This document shows, in pieces, positions 42,443-51,478 of a stretch of DNA of 64,000 bases. Each line of letters starts with the position of its first letter. The first letter of the stretch is position 1. Source of the DNA: Chryseobacterium sp. FH2 (GTDB lineage Bacteria; Bacteroidota; Bacteroidia; Flavobacteriales; Weeksellaceae); NCBI RefSeq assembly GCF_001045455.1, contig NZ_LFNE01000004.1:248001-312000 (forward strand). Reading direction: 5' to 3'. The notes below the pieces were generated by a model. It ran no database searches, was not told where the DNA came from, and was given only the letters and a program-made list of their open reading frames with translations. The position numbers were made by a program, and so were the translations under genes.

Positions 42443-45334
42443 ATGGAAAGGTTTAAGAAAATAACGCTAATAATCCTAAAATGGAGTGGAATTTCATTGG
42501 TATCAATTCTGTTTTTGATGTTTATTATTCCTATTTTATTTCCCGGAACGATATCTGAACAGGTAAAAATATTTGCTAATAAACACCTTTCAGGGAAACT
42601 TGATTATAAAAGTACCCGGCTTACTTTTTTCAGACATTTCCCGTCTCTTACAGTATCTGTGGACAACCTGGTTTTGCAGGGTTCAAAGCCTTTTCAGAAT
42701 GACACTCTGCTTGCCGCAAAAGAAGTTGCGGTAGGAATAAATTTAAAAAATCTGATTTTCAACCGTGAAGTAAAAATTGATGAAATATATGTTACAAATG
42801 CCTATGTAAATGTTTTTGTAAATAGCAAAGGAGAAGCAAATTATAATGTCTACACCTCCAAACCGTCCGGAAAGCCGTCCGATACAACAGAAGCAGGTGC
42901 ATCTATCAAACTTGATCTGATTAAATTCAGAAACTGCCACGTAAAATATAATGATCATGCTGCAAGAATTTTAGTAGATGCAAAAGGGCTGAATTATACA
43001 GGAAAAGGAGGTTTAAGTGAAGATATTTTTGATTTGGAAACCGACCTTGATATTGATAAAGTTGATTTCAGCTTAAATAGAATATATTATGCGAAACAAA
43101 AAACGCTGCATGCTGATTTGGTTACCAGAGTCAATACCAATGCCTTGACTTTTGTATTAAGAAAAAACGAATTAAAAATTAATGATCTTCCATTAAAATT
43201 TATTGGGTTTGTAAGTATTCTTAAAGACGGATATAATCTTGATATACAAGCTTCCTCTGAAAAAACTACCATTCGTGAAATGATTTCCGTATTGCCTCCA
43301 CAATATCTCGACTGGGCAAAAGACACAAAAATAGAAGGCAATAGTAACCTGTACTTCAATATAAAAGGAAGATTCAGTGAACCGAAAAACCTTAAACCCA
43401 GAGTAAAAGTACGTCTTTTAGTAGAAAATGGTTTTGTTTCCAACGGAAAAGCGCCCGTTCCGATGAATAATCTTAATATGGATTTGAATGTGGATTTACC
43501 ATCCTTAGATACGAATCAGCTTGCAATAGATTTAAGAAAACTAAATTTTGATCTTGGCCAAAACAATAGTTTCCGTGCTTATGTATCCACAAAAGGCTTA
43601 GATGAAATGATGATTAAAGCAGATATAAAAGGAGCGGTCAATCTTCAGACATTACAACAGGCATTAGGATTAAAAGATATTGATATGCGCGGACTTATGG
43701 ATACTAATATTAAGTCAAACGGAATTTTTAATTTAGATAAAAAACTATTTCCGAGAACAAACGGATATATTAATCTTAAGAACGGCTGGCTAAAAACCAA
43801 ATATTATCCCAATCCTATTCAGAATATAAACCTGGTAGCCAATATCAATAATACTGACGGTACTTTCAAAAGTCTCGGAGTAAAACTAAACCCTTTCAGT
43901 TTTGATTTTGAAGGAAATCCTGTCTTTGTAAATGCCGATTTACAGAATTTTGAAGATCTTCTGTACAAAGTAAAAGCAAAAGGAGTGTTGAATGTCGGAA
44001 GGATTTATAGAGTTTTTGCTAAAAAAGGCTTAGATCTCAGTGGATTAATTATGGCAGATCTTTCTTTAAACGGGCGACAAAGCTATGCCACAACAGGTCA
44101 GTACAGCAAACTTGACAACAGAGGGACTTTAATCTTAAAAAATATAAAGGCTACTACAGAATATTTACCAAAATCATTTTATATAAAAGAAGGAAATTTC
44201 CAATTTGAAAACGAAAAAATGTGGTTCAGAAAGTTCTTTGCCACGTATGGGAAATCAGACTTTGCATTGAATGGCTATCTTTTAAATACCATAAATTACT
44301 TTATTGAAAGGAAGGGTACACTTCATGGAAAATTTGTACTGAATTCCAATTACATATTGATTGATGAATTTATGGCGCTGAAAAATGGAGATAATACAAA
44401 AAAATCAATTGAAGTTGACTATGCAAAAATTGAAAATCCGAAAAGCAGCGGTGTTGTAATTATCCCTAAAAATCTGGATGTAGCTTTGGAAGCTAATGCC
44501 AAAAAGGTTGAATTTAAAGGGTTAAATTTAAATCACCTTAAAGGCCTTGCTTCTGTAAATAACGGTGAAGTCTATCTTAAAAATACATCTTTTGACATTA
44601 TCGGAAGCCGAATGAATATCGATGCACGTTATCAGGATGAATCTCCTTTAACAGCCAATTATGATGTGGTACTTAAAGTTCAGGATTTCGATGTTCAGCG
44701 GGCCTATAAAGAAATAGATATGGTGCGTGAAATGGCAACTGCTGCAAAAGATGTAAAAGGAATTGTATCGCTGGATTATAAATTGAAGGGTGATTTTGAT
44801 AAAAATATGAGCCCAATTTATCCTTCATTAGAAGGTGGAGGAATTGTAAACCTTCGTGATGTAGAAGTGAAAAATCTCAAAATGCTTTCCGCGGTCGGTG
44901 ATAATATCGGTGCCGATGCTTTTGATAACCCCGATATGAAAGGTGTAAATATCGAAACTCATATTAAAAATAACTTGATTCATGTTGATAAGTTCACCTT
45001 TAAAGTTTCAATTTTGAGACCTTCCATAAGCGGAACAACAAGTTTTAACGGGTTACTAGATTTACAGGTAAGAATTGGTCTTCCGCCTGGTGGATGGATA
45101 GGATTTCCGATTGTGGTAACAGGAACTCACGAAAATCCTAAAGTTAAGATTTTCAGTAAAAAAGGTCAGGGGATTATTGCTGCCTTATATAATAAAAAAT
45201 CAAATAAGGTGATTCGTGAAGAGAGACGGGCGGAGAAAAAAACGAGAAGACAACAGCGTAAAGATAAGGAAGCTCAAGAGCAGAAAGCCAAAAACGCAGA
45301 AAAACAAATCAATAAAGATCTCAAAGAGAAATAA
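42443..45334 (+). CDS. AsmA-like envelope protein
   Basis: The 963-aa protein has one N-terminal membrane helix (about residues 14-33, ISLVSILFLMFIIPILF) and a long periplasmic body of repeated beta strands, as in the AsmA/TamB/YhdP group. LSGKLDYKSTRLTFFRHFPSL is the AsmA N-terminal signature in Bacteroidota, and GGGIVNLRDVEVKNLKML resembles the AsmA C-terminal domain. The last 50 residues are a highly charged Lys/Glu/Arg tail (ERRAEKKTRRQQRKDKE). Such proteins form bridge-like structures thought to carry lipids between inner and outer membranes. It has its own upstream region and terminator. Confidence 0.88.
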   Translation: MERFKKITLIILKWSGISLVSILFLMFIIPILFPGTISEQVKIFANKHLSGKLDYKSTRLTFFRHFPSLTVSVDNLVLQGSKPFQNDTLLAAKEVAVGINLKNLIFNREVKIDEIYVTNAYVNVFVNSKGEANYNVYTSKPSGKPSDTTEAGASIKLDLIKFRNCHVKYNDHAARILVDAKGLNYTGKGGLSEDIFDLETDLDIDKVDFSLNRIYYAKQKTLHADLVTRVNTNALTFVLRKNELKINDLPLKFIGFVSILKDGYNLDIQASSEKTTIREMISVLPPQYLDWAKDTKIEGNSNLYFNIKGRFSEPKNLKPRVKVRLLVENGFVSNGKAPVPMNNLNMDLNVDLPSLDTNQLAIDLRKLNFDLGQNNSFRAYVSTKGLDEMMIKADIKGAVNLQTLQQALGLKDIDMRGLMDTNIKSNGIFNLDKKLFPRTNGYINLKNGWLKTKYYPNPIQNINLVANINNTDGTFKSLGVKLNPFSFDFEGNPVFVNADLQNFEDLLYKVKAKGVLNVGRIYRVFAKKGLDLSGLIMADLSLNGRQSYATTGQYSKLDNRGTLILKNIKATTEYLPKSFYIKEGNFQFENEKMWFRKFFATYGKSDFALNGYLLNTINYFIERKGTLHGKFVLNSNYILIDEFMALKNGDNTKKSIEVDYAKIENPKSSGVVIIPKNLDVALEANAKKVEFKGLNLNHLKGLASVNNGEVYLKNTSFDIIGSRMNIDARYQDESPLTANYDVVLKVQDFDVQRAYKEIDMVREMATAAKDVKGIVSLDYKLKGDFDKNMSPIYPSLEGGGIVNLRDVEVKNLKMLSAVGDNIGADAFDNPDMKGVNIETHIKNNLIHVDKFTFKVSILRPSISGTTSFNGLLDLQVRIGLPPGGWIGFPIVVTGTHENPKVKIFSKKGQGIIAALYNKKSNKVIREERRAEKKTRRQQRKDKEAQEQKAKNAEKQINKDLKEK

Positions 45335-45358
45335 AAATTTTATTCAGATACATTTAAG

Positions 45359-45392
45359 AAAGGCTCTAAATATCAATATTTAGAGCCTTTTT
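45359..45392. terminator. Bidirectional terminator
   Basis: AAAGGCTCTAAATA pairs perfectly with TATTTAGAGCCTTT around a TCAA loop, followed by T residues. It serves the AsmA-like gene and the convergent transporter gene, whose stop codon it abuts. Confidence 0.93.
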
Positions 45393-46956
45393 AATTTGAA
45401 TCCAGATAATTTTTTAAATCTGATATATTTTTTATCTTCAATTCTACTGCTTGCTGTCTACGCATCATTAAAGCATATGAATTATTAAATCCGAGCGGTT
45501 GCAGCCACTGAATCCCATATTGTTTTTTAAATTCGGAATTGACATAATCATATGTCTTATCCGGATTTTGTGTCACCGTTTTAATGGTTTGTTCCGTTGG
45601 TTTTAGTAAAACCAGAAGTCCTGTTCCTGTATATTCAGAATAAAAATCTATTGCGTCATTTATTAATGCGTCAAAACAAATTTTAGTTCCTCCCAATCCT
45701 GTTTTGGTCTCTACTTTATAATCTGTATAACCTTCAATCAACATTTTGTACATTTCTGTAAGGATATATTGTTCACCAAAAATCTTTGAGCCAATTCGTA
45801 AAGTTCCGGAATTACCTCTACGTTTTTTTTTATATAAATTGTTTTTAATTAAAAAATCCTTAGCAATTTTCTCAGGTGTTTGGTGAAGGTAATCAGATTT
45901 ATAGTTTAAATCTGTCATAATAGAGTCATTAAATTTTCCAGCCAGTAAATTTAATGTTGTTTCCAGCTCAGGAAACTTTTCCAATGTTTTTGTTTTAATA
46001 ATCGGTGCTGCAAAATAGGGAGGAAATATTTTTTTATCGTCATTCAGTACATACAAATCAAATGCTTTGATTCGACCGTCAGTAGAATATCCGCTGATAA
46101 GGTCTAATTCATTTTCGTAAGCCGCTTTATACATTATGGCATCACTTACAACCAGAGGATTTACATTAAGTCCATACACATTGCGTAAACCCAGATCTCC
46201 ATCCTGCCTTCCCATAAATTCAGGGGTAAAACCTGCTTTAATCTTATTTTCTGAAACAGAAGTCCAAAAATAAGCAACTCCAACAGTGAGAAATATAACA
46301 AAAATTATATATTTTAGTTTTTGAAACAATTGATACCCCGATTTTTGCAAAAGTGCAATCGTCTGATCCAACAATATAGCCAATAATGCTGCAGGAATTG
46401 CTCCTGCAAGAATCATATTGGTATTGTTGAGTGAAATTCCCCCAAAGATAAATTCTCCCAAACCGCCTGCCGCAACAAATGATGCTAACGTTGCTACCCC
46501 AACATTGATCACAGCCGCGGTTCTTATCCCCGCCATAATAACATGCATTGCCAAAGGAAGTTCCACTTTAAAAAGGAGCTGGCTTTTATTCATCCCCATT
46601 GCTTTTGCAGCTTCAATGACGATAGGATTTACACCTGTAATTCCCGTATAGGTATTACGAATTATAGGCAAGAGGGCATAAATCAACAAAGCAGCAATGG
46701 CCGGTGCTATGCCAATTCCCAAAGCGGGAATCATAAAACCCAGCAAAGCAATACTGGGAATAGTTTGTAAAACACCCGCAATCCCAAGCACAGGGCTGGA
46801 AAGTTTTCTTCTTCGGGCAATCAGTATACCTAAAGGTACACCTATAATAATTGCTAAAAATAAAGACAAAAAAGTAAGGGCAAGATGTTGGACAATCTGA
46901 GTTTCCAACTTTATATGCTGTTCTATAATGAATTGCCAAAGACTTTGTTGCATCAT
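45391..46956 (-). CDS. ABC transporter permease fused to a circularly permuted OpuC/EgtU-like binding domain
   Basis: Of 521 residues, 20-205 form an OpuC-type permease, including the EAA-like loop IEAAKAMGMNKSQLL. A further helix (216-233) leads to a substrate-binding domain whose halves are swapped. Residues 241-375 match the normal C-terminal half (AGFTPEFMGRQDG, YSTDGRIKAFDL, DDKKIFPPY). Residues 384-521 match the normal N-terminal half (GTLRIGSKIFGEQYIL, GLGGTKI, SEYTGTG, PLGFNNSYAL). The family binds quaternary amines, and EgtU binds ergothioneine. It overlaps the ATPase gene by 4 nt and follows egtD-egtB, so ergothioneine or a betaine precursor is the likely ligand. Confidence 0.85.
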   Translation of the reverse strand: MMQQSLWQFIIEQHIKLETQIVQHLALTFLSLFLAIIIGVPLGILIARRRKLSSPVLGIAGVLQTIPSIALLGFMIPALGIGIAPAIAALLIYALLPIIRNTYTGITGVNPIVIEAAKAMGMNKSQLLFKVELPLAMHVIMAGIRTAAVINVGVATLASFVAAGGLGEFIFGGISLNNTNMILAGAIPAALLAILLDQTIALLQKSGYQLFQKLKYIIFVIFLTVGVAYFWTSVSENKIKAGFTPEFMGRQDGDLGLRNVYGLNVNPLVVSDAIMYKAAYENELDLISGYSTDGRIKAFDLYVLNDDKKIFPPYFAAPIIKTKTLEKFPELETTLNLLAGKFNDSIMTDLNYKSDYLHQTPEKIAKDFLIKNNLYKKKRRGNSGTLRIGSKIFGEQYILTEMYKMLIEGYTDYKVETKTGLGGTKICFDALINDAIDFYSEYTGTGLLVLLKPTEQTIKTVTQNPDKTYDYVNSEFKKQYGIQWLQPLGFNNSYALMMRRQQAVELKIKNISDLKNYLDSN

Positions 46957-47882
46957 ACTATCTGTAATTTTCTGTAATCATTAAATGCCTTGATCAATTT
47001 TTCATAATCATCAGCATTCCTATTATCCGAACTCAATTGTTGTAAAGCATTCCAGACATTGGTATTTTCATTAAATTTGAATTTATCATGTAAATTTTCA
47101 GAATCAGAAAAACAAAAATTTATATCCTGTAAAGATGTTATCTTATATTCCAGTAAAAGTCGGTTTTCAACAAAAAAGTTCCTTGCAAAATCATTCTTAG
47201 GATGATATAGCATTTCTTTTGGTGTATCAATTTGAATAATTTTCCCTTTATCCATCAAACATATCCGGTGCCCAAGTTCAAATGCTTCCTGTACGTCATG
47301 AGTAACGAGAATAATTGTTTTGTTTTTAAGCTCTTCCAACGATTTAAATTCTGAATGAATATCAGCTTTGGTAATATTGTCTAATGCTCCGAAAGGTTCA
47401 TCCATTAATAAAACCGGTGTGTTGGCAATCAAAGCTCTGGCTATTCCTACCCTTTGCTGCTGCCCTCCGCTTAATTCATTGGGAAAACGTGAAAGTATAT
47501 CTTCGGAAAGATGGAGTTTATCCAAAAGCTCCTCTGTTCTGTTTTGTATCCTCCTTTTATCCCATTTTAGCAATTCCGGAATTACAGAAATATTTTGTTT
47601 AATAGTATAATGAGGGAATAATCCCGAATGTTGCATTACAAAACCGATCCCCATCCGTAGTTCCTCTATTTTTTGATCACGGATATTTTTACCGTCAATC
47701 AAAATATTCCCAGAATCTGCCTCTATAAGCCTATTAATCATCTTCAGGGTTGTCGTTTTTCCGCAGCCACTGGTTCCTAAAAGCACAAAAATTTCTTTGT
47801 TATGAGCCTGAAAAGAAATATTGTCTACTGCAGGATTTCCATTAAAATTCTTTGAAACCGATTCTACTGTTATCATTGGCAA
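46953..47882 (-). CDS. ABC transporter ATP-binding protein (OpuCA/EgtV-like)
   Basis: This 309-aa ATPase has Walker A LLGTSGCGKTTTLKMINRL, the Q-loop VMQHSGLFPHYT, signature LSGGQQQRVGIARAL, Walker B VLLMDEPFGALDN and the switch histidine in ILVTHDVQEAFELG. The tail of about 70 residues after the nucleotide domain shows no clear CBS repeats, unlike OpuCA, which senses osmotic strength with CBS domains. It powers the permease-binding-domain fusion whose gene overlaps it by 4 nt. It starts 3 nt after the egtB stop; a second ATG two codons in is equally possible. Confidence 0.92.
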   Translation of the reverse strand: MPMITVESVSKNFNGNPAVDNISFQAHNKEIFVLLGTSGCGKTTTLKMINRLIEADSGNILIDGKNIRDQKIEELRMGIGFVMQHSGLFPHYTIKQNISVIPELLKWDKRRIQNRTEELLDKLHLSEDILSRFPNELSGGQQQRVGIARALIANTPVLLMDEPFGALDNITKADIHSEFKSLEELKNKTIILVTHDVQEAFELGHRICLMDKGKIIQIDTPKEMLYHPKNDFARNFFVENRLLLEYKITSLQDINFCFSDSENLHDKFKFNENTNVWNALQQLSSDNRNADDYEKLIKAFNDYRKLQIV

Positions 47883-47885
47883 AAG

Positions 47886-49058
47886 TTATTTAGCAAGCCT
47901 GATTCCTGTGAACTGCCAACGCAAATTCGTCGGGAAAAAATTACGATAGGTACTTCTGCTGTGCCCGGCAGGTGTGGCTTCTGAAGCTCCGCGAAGAACC
48001 ATTTGATTGACCATAAATTTCCCATTATATTCACCGACAGCACCGGCTTCTTTTTTAAAGCCCGGATATGGTAAATATGCAGAATTCGTCCATTCCCAGC
48101 GGCTCCCCCATTCAAAATGTTCAGATGCCACTTCCCATTCTGCTTCGGTTGGCAAACGCATTCCTTTCCAGGATGCAAAAGCTGAGGCTTCAAAGAAATT
48201 AATATGACAAACAGCCTCATTCAGCTCTACTTCTTCCAGACCATTTAAGGTGTAATTCATCCATTTACCATCCATAAAATGCCAATATAAAGGGGACTTT
48301 GCATTGTTTTGTTTTACCCAGTCCCAACCTTCGGCATGCCAATGTTTAAAGTCGTTATAACCCCCTGCTTTCATGAACTCTACATATTCTCTATTGCTAA
48401 CCAATCTATCAGCAATTTCAAAATCATTTAAATAAACTTTATGCCTATCAAGTTCATTATCGAAACAAAAACCATTTCCATTAAACCCAATCTCATAGAC
48501 TCCTTCAGAAAATTTTATCATTTCAGATTCTTCAAGATGTATTTTGGGGGATTTTGGTTCTTTTTTATAAGCAGGAAAAAGTGGGTTGTGTCCTAAAATA
48601 TATTTAATATCGGTAATTAATAATTCCTGATGTTGCTGCTCATGATTAAGCCCTAACTCTAATAATGATTCTATTTTTTTGTTCACCAGTTCGCTTTGCA
48701 GAAAGTTTTCCATCTGTTCATCAACATATTGTCGATACTTATAAATGTCAGAAACAGAAGGACGGCTCAGGTTTCCTCTGTCAGTACGAATTACCCTTGC
48801 CCCGATTGTTTCATAATAGCTGTTAAAAACAAAATTATATTGAGCATCGAAAACTTTATAATCGGGAAAATTCGGAATAAGGATAAAAGTTTCAAAAAAC
48901 CAGGTTGTATGACCAAGATGCCACTTGGGAGGACTTACATCTACTATTGGCTGCACTACATAATCCTCAATTTCTAAAGAAGCGCATATCTCTTCAGAAT
49001 GTTTACGAATGTCAATATATTTTCTGACTAAATCTGTGATAATGGGATTTGGTGTCAT
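47886..49058 (-). CDS. egtB: Ergothioneine sulfoxide synthase (EgtB)
   Basis: The 390-aa protein joins a DinB-like N-terminal domain with a C-terminal formylglycine-generating-enzyme-like domain (GMRLPTEAEWEVASE, LRGASEATP). The non-haem iron ligands of EgtB are recognisable: H50 in KWHLGHTTWFFE, then H139 and H143 in LNHEQQHQELL. EgtB joins hercynine to cysteine or gamma-glutamylcysteine with oxygen, making the sulfoxide precursor of ergothioneine. It follows egtD by 15 nt and is followed by the ABC transporter. The lyase for the next step (EgtE) is not in the window. Which thiol donor it uses cannot be told. Confidence 0.93.
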   Translation of the reverse strand: MTPNPIITDLVRKYIDIRKHSEEICASLEIEDYVVQPIVDVSPPKWHLGHTTWFFETFILIPNFPDYKVFDAQYNFVFNSYYETIGARVIRTDRGNLSRPSVSDIYKYRQYVDEQMENFLQSELVNKKIESLLELGLNHEQQHQELLITDIKYILGHNPLFPAYKKEPKSPKIHLEESEMIKFSEGVYEIGFNGNGFCFDNELDRHKVYLNDFEIADRLVSNREYVEFMKAGGYNDFKHWHAEGWDWVKQNNAKSPLYWHFMDGKWMNYTLNGLEEVELNEAVCHINFFEASAFASWKGMRLPTEAEWEVASEHFEWGSRWEWTNSAYLPYPGFKKEAGAVGEYNGKFMVNQMVLRGASEATPAGHSRSTYRNFFPTNLRWQFTGIRLAK

Positions 49059-49073
49059 GATTTATAATTTTGG

Positions 49074-50060
49074 TTACTTATTTACTTGCCATACGGTATC
49101 TACAAACCATTTTTTTGAATCTTTAATTTCACCTATCGTTTTAAAACCTGATTTTTCACTTAATTCTTTTATTTTTTCATCAGAAAATTTTTGTGAAACT
49201 TCCATATCAATCAATTCATTTTCTTCAAACGAAATCGTGTCATTACCTATCGTTATATCTTGTTTTTTGAGACTCACAAGATAACTTCTACAAGCTCCGC
49301 TTACAGGATCATAATTCTGATAATGCTGAAATTGCCCTATATTAAAATCTGCATCAAGTTCTCTGTTAATACGGATCAGAAGATTAAGGTTAAAAGCTGC
49401 TGTAATACCAGATTTATCATTATAAGCATTGAGAATAATGTGTGGGTTTTTCTTTAAATCAAATCCTATTAAAAGAATATCTCCGGAAGTCAAATTTTGG
49501 TTTATATCAGTGAGAAATTTTTCAGCCTCATCAATATTCATATTCCCGATATTGCTGCCTAAAAACAAAATAACTTTCCTTCTGGAAGACAATGAGGCAG
49601 CTTTTTTAAGCATTTCAAAATATTCACCTTCCAGACTGGTAATTTTCAAGTCCGGAAGCTGCTTTTTAAATTTTTCATTTAATATCGAAAGAATATTCCC
49701 GGAAATATCAATAGGCATATAAGTAAATTCCACCTTTTTCTCAACAAGGTATTTTAGAAGATAAGAAGATTTCATGGCGTCACCTGCACCCAATTCAATC
49801 AGGTCAAATGGCTCATTTCCCTGCATTATAAGATTGGTAAGTTCTGCCGTTTTGTTTTTGAATATATCCAACTCGCATGTTGTAAGGTAATATTCCGGCA
49901 TTGTCATGATTTCCTGAAAAAGATGATCCCCTATTTTATCATAAAAATATTTCGAAGATAATTTTTTCGGATTACTTTTTAAACCTGCAATAACATCGTT
50001 TCGAAAGCTCTCCTTATGATCATTCTCTATCTCAGAATTGGTATCTAGCTGTAAATTCAT
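49074..50060 (-). CDS. egtD: L-histidine N-alpha-methyltransferase (EgtD)
   Basis: This 328-aa SAM-dependent methyltransferase (DUF2260/EgtD type) has LSSKYFYDKIGDHLFQEI near the N-terminus, LIELGAGDAMKSSYLL (SAM-binding motif I) and LFLGSNIGNMNIDEA. It trimethylates histidine to hercynine, the first committed step of ergothioneine synthesis. It is first in the run egtD-egtB-ABC ATPase-permease, with gaps of 15, 3 and -4 nt. The order puts synthesis before transport in one transcript. Length is normal for the family. Confidence 0.94.
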   Translation of the reverse strand: MNLQLDTNSEIENDHKESFRNDVIAGLKSNPKKLSSKYFYDKIGDHLFQEIMTMPEYYLTTCELDIFKNKTAELTNLIMQGNEPFDLIELGAGDAMKSSYLLKYLVEKKVEFTYMPIDISGNILSILNEKFKKQLPDLKITSLEGEYFEMLKKAASLSSRRKVILFLGSNIGNMNIDEAEKFLTDINQNLTSGDILLIGFDLKKNPHIILNAYNDKSGITAAFNLNLLIRINRELDADFNIGQFQHYQNYDPVSGACRSYLVSLKKQDITIGNDTISFEENELIDMEVSQKFSDEKIKELSEKSGFKTIGEIKDSKKWFVDTVWQVNK

Positions 50061-50247
50061 ATTTAATATTTTCTATGGTTTTTAGGTAAATACAACTTTC
50101 TTGCCGCTATCTGCATCATTTCCCATAAAAATACCCTTATGGAATTTGATTAATTTAAATATACGTTTTAATTTAAAAAACTGATTAATATTATTAATAA
50201 ACTTATAATGGCACAATTTATTCATTAATACAATTAAATATCACACC

Positions 50248-50475
50248 ATGTCAAGTAAAGATTTTAAAAAAGAAGAATTCGTAAGAAATAACGAAGGACA
50301 ATATCAGTTAGAGTTTAAAACTCTGGAAATCGGTCAGGGCTCAAATTTAACAGTTGAAAGAAAAAATGAAACAGGAGAATACGAAACTATTCAGGCCGAA
50401 ATAAAAAGAAATAATGACAGTATTTTTATAAACTGGAGTGAGCCTTTTGACGGAAGAATTATTTTTGAAAACTAA
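50248..50475 (+). CDS. Small hypothetical protein
   Basis: The 75-aa product (MSSKDFKKEEFVRNNEGQ onward) is charged and predicted to be mostly beta, ending WSEPFDGRIIFEN. It has no signal peptide or cysteine. It stands 10 nt before a second small gene on the same strand, probably co-transcribed. I do not recognise the family; similar small proteins sit near stress genes in flavobacteria. Confidence 0.6.
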   Translation: MSSKDFKKEEFVRNNEGQYQLEFKTLEIGQGSNLTVERKNETGEYETIQAEIKRNNDSIFINWSEPFDGRIIFEN

Positions 50476-50485
50476 AAAACATCTT

Positions 50486-50713
50486 ATGAAATATAATGAA
50501 GCTAAACAATATAAGAAAGAAGCTTTGGAGAAAGCCGATGAGTCTGTACTTCAAAATTATCATATCGTAATCACACCTGCCAATACTGATGATAGCACAA
50601 AATATATTGAGGATTTTGTGAAAAAGCCTGATTCTTTTACGGATGAGAGTTGTAAAAAATATACTTCTCAGGATGATTATGAAGTGGTAAGTTTCAAAAA
50701 AGATGAAGATTAA
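50486..50713 (+). CDS. Small acidic hypothetical protein
   Basis: From the ATG at 50486 the product is 75 aa (MKYNEAKQYKKEALEKADES onward) and acidic toward the C-terminus (VVSFKKDED). The frame is open from 50438, but that earlier start would lie inside the upstream gene, so the later ATG, 10 nt past its stop, is chosen. The next gene on the strand is alkB, 35 nt away. Function unknown. Confidence 0.55.
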   Translation: MKYNEAKQYKKEALEKADESVLQNYHIVITPANTDDSTKYIEDFVKKPDSFTDESCKKYTSQDDYEVVSFKKDED

Positions 50714-50748
50714 AAAATTTAAGAATTTGTTACTCTTAAAAGACGTTT

Positions 50749-51360
50749 ATGAACCAGCTAAGTTTATTCGGCTCTGAAGATTATTATCAATTTCCTGAGG
50801 AATTGTTAGAATATACAGAGCATTTTCTTACGGAAAAAGAAGCCGATGAACTTAAAGAAAAGCTATTAAAAATAGTTCCCTGGAAACAAACGACTCAAAA
50901 GATGTATGATAAAACAGTTATCACCCCCAGACTTACTGCCTGGTTTGGTGATGATAATATATCTTATAAGCTTGATGGCCGTCAATTTAATGTTAACCCC
51001 TGGCTCCCCGAACTTTTACTTTTAAAGCATAGAATAGAAGAAAGTTCGGGATATGAGTTTAATTCTGTTTTACTGAATTTATACAGAAACGGCAATGATT
51101 CTGTAGCGTGGCACCGCGATAAAGAAAGTGAGTTGGGAAACAGGCCTGTTATTGCCTCCGTAAGTCTGGGGCAGGTAAGAAACTTTGACTTTAGGAAAGT
51201 TGATAATCACCATCAAAAGTATAGTTTGCCTCTTCAGCATGGCTCATTACTCTTTATGAAAGGTGATTTACAGGTAAATTGGGAGCATCGCATTGCTAAA
51301 TCTTCAAAACCAATGCAACCGCGGATCAATCTTACATTTCGTTTGGTACGAAAACTGTAA
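50749..51360 (+). CDS. alkB: Alpha-ketoglutarate-dependent dioxygenase AlkB-like
   Basis: The 203-aa protein has the Fe(II) ligands HxD in VAWHRDKESELG and a distal His in VNWEHRIAKS, plus the 2-oxoglutarate-binding RxNLTFR signature (PRINLTFRLV). The N-terminal half has ITPRLTAWFGD, the substrate-recognition lid of AlkB. It removes alkyl groups from damaged DNA or RNA bases oxidatively. It follows two small genes and precedes a ferritin-like gene, all on the plus strand, forming a stress-type cluster. Length is normal for the AlkB/ALKBH2-like group. Confidence 0.92.
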   Translation: MNQLSLFGSEDYYQFPEELLEYTEHFLTEKEADELKEKLLKIVPWKQTTQKMYDKTVITPRLTAWFGDDNISYKLDGRQFNVNPWLPELLLLKHRIEESSGYEFNSVLLNLYRNGNDSVAWHRDKESELGNRPVIASVSLGQVRNFDFRKVDNHHQKYSLPLQHGSLLFMKGDLQVNWEHRIAKSSKPMQPRINLTFRLVRKL

Positions 51361-51478
51361 ATTATATTAGTTCATACCACAACCCTGATACGGTATATCT
51401 GTAATAAATAAAGATATAACATTGGTCTTATAATTGCAGAAGTTACATTATTAAAATTAATCACTAAATTATATTATT

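Noticed and set aside
45391..47882. Plain OpuC osmoprotectant transporter
   Set aside because: Possible biochemically, but the tight linkage to egtD and egtB and the lack of evident CBS domains on the ATPase make an ergothioneine-related role more likely; kept as the alternative.
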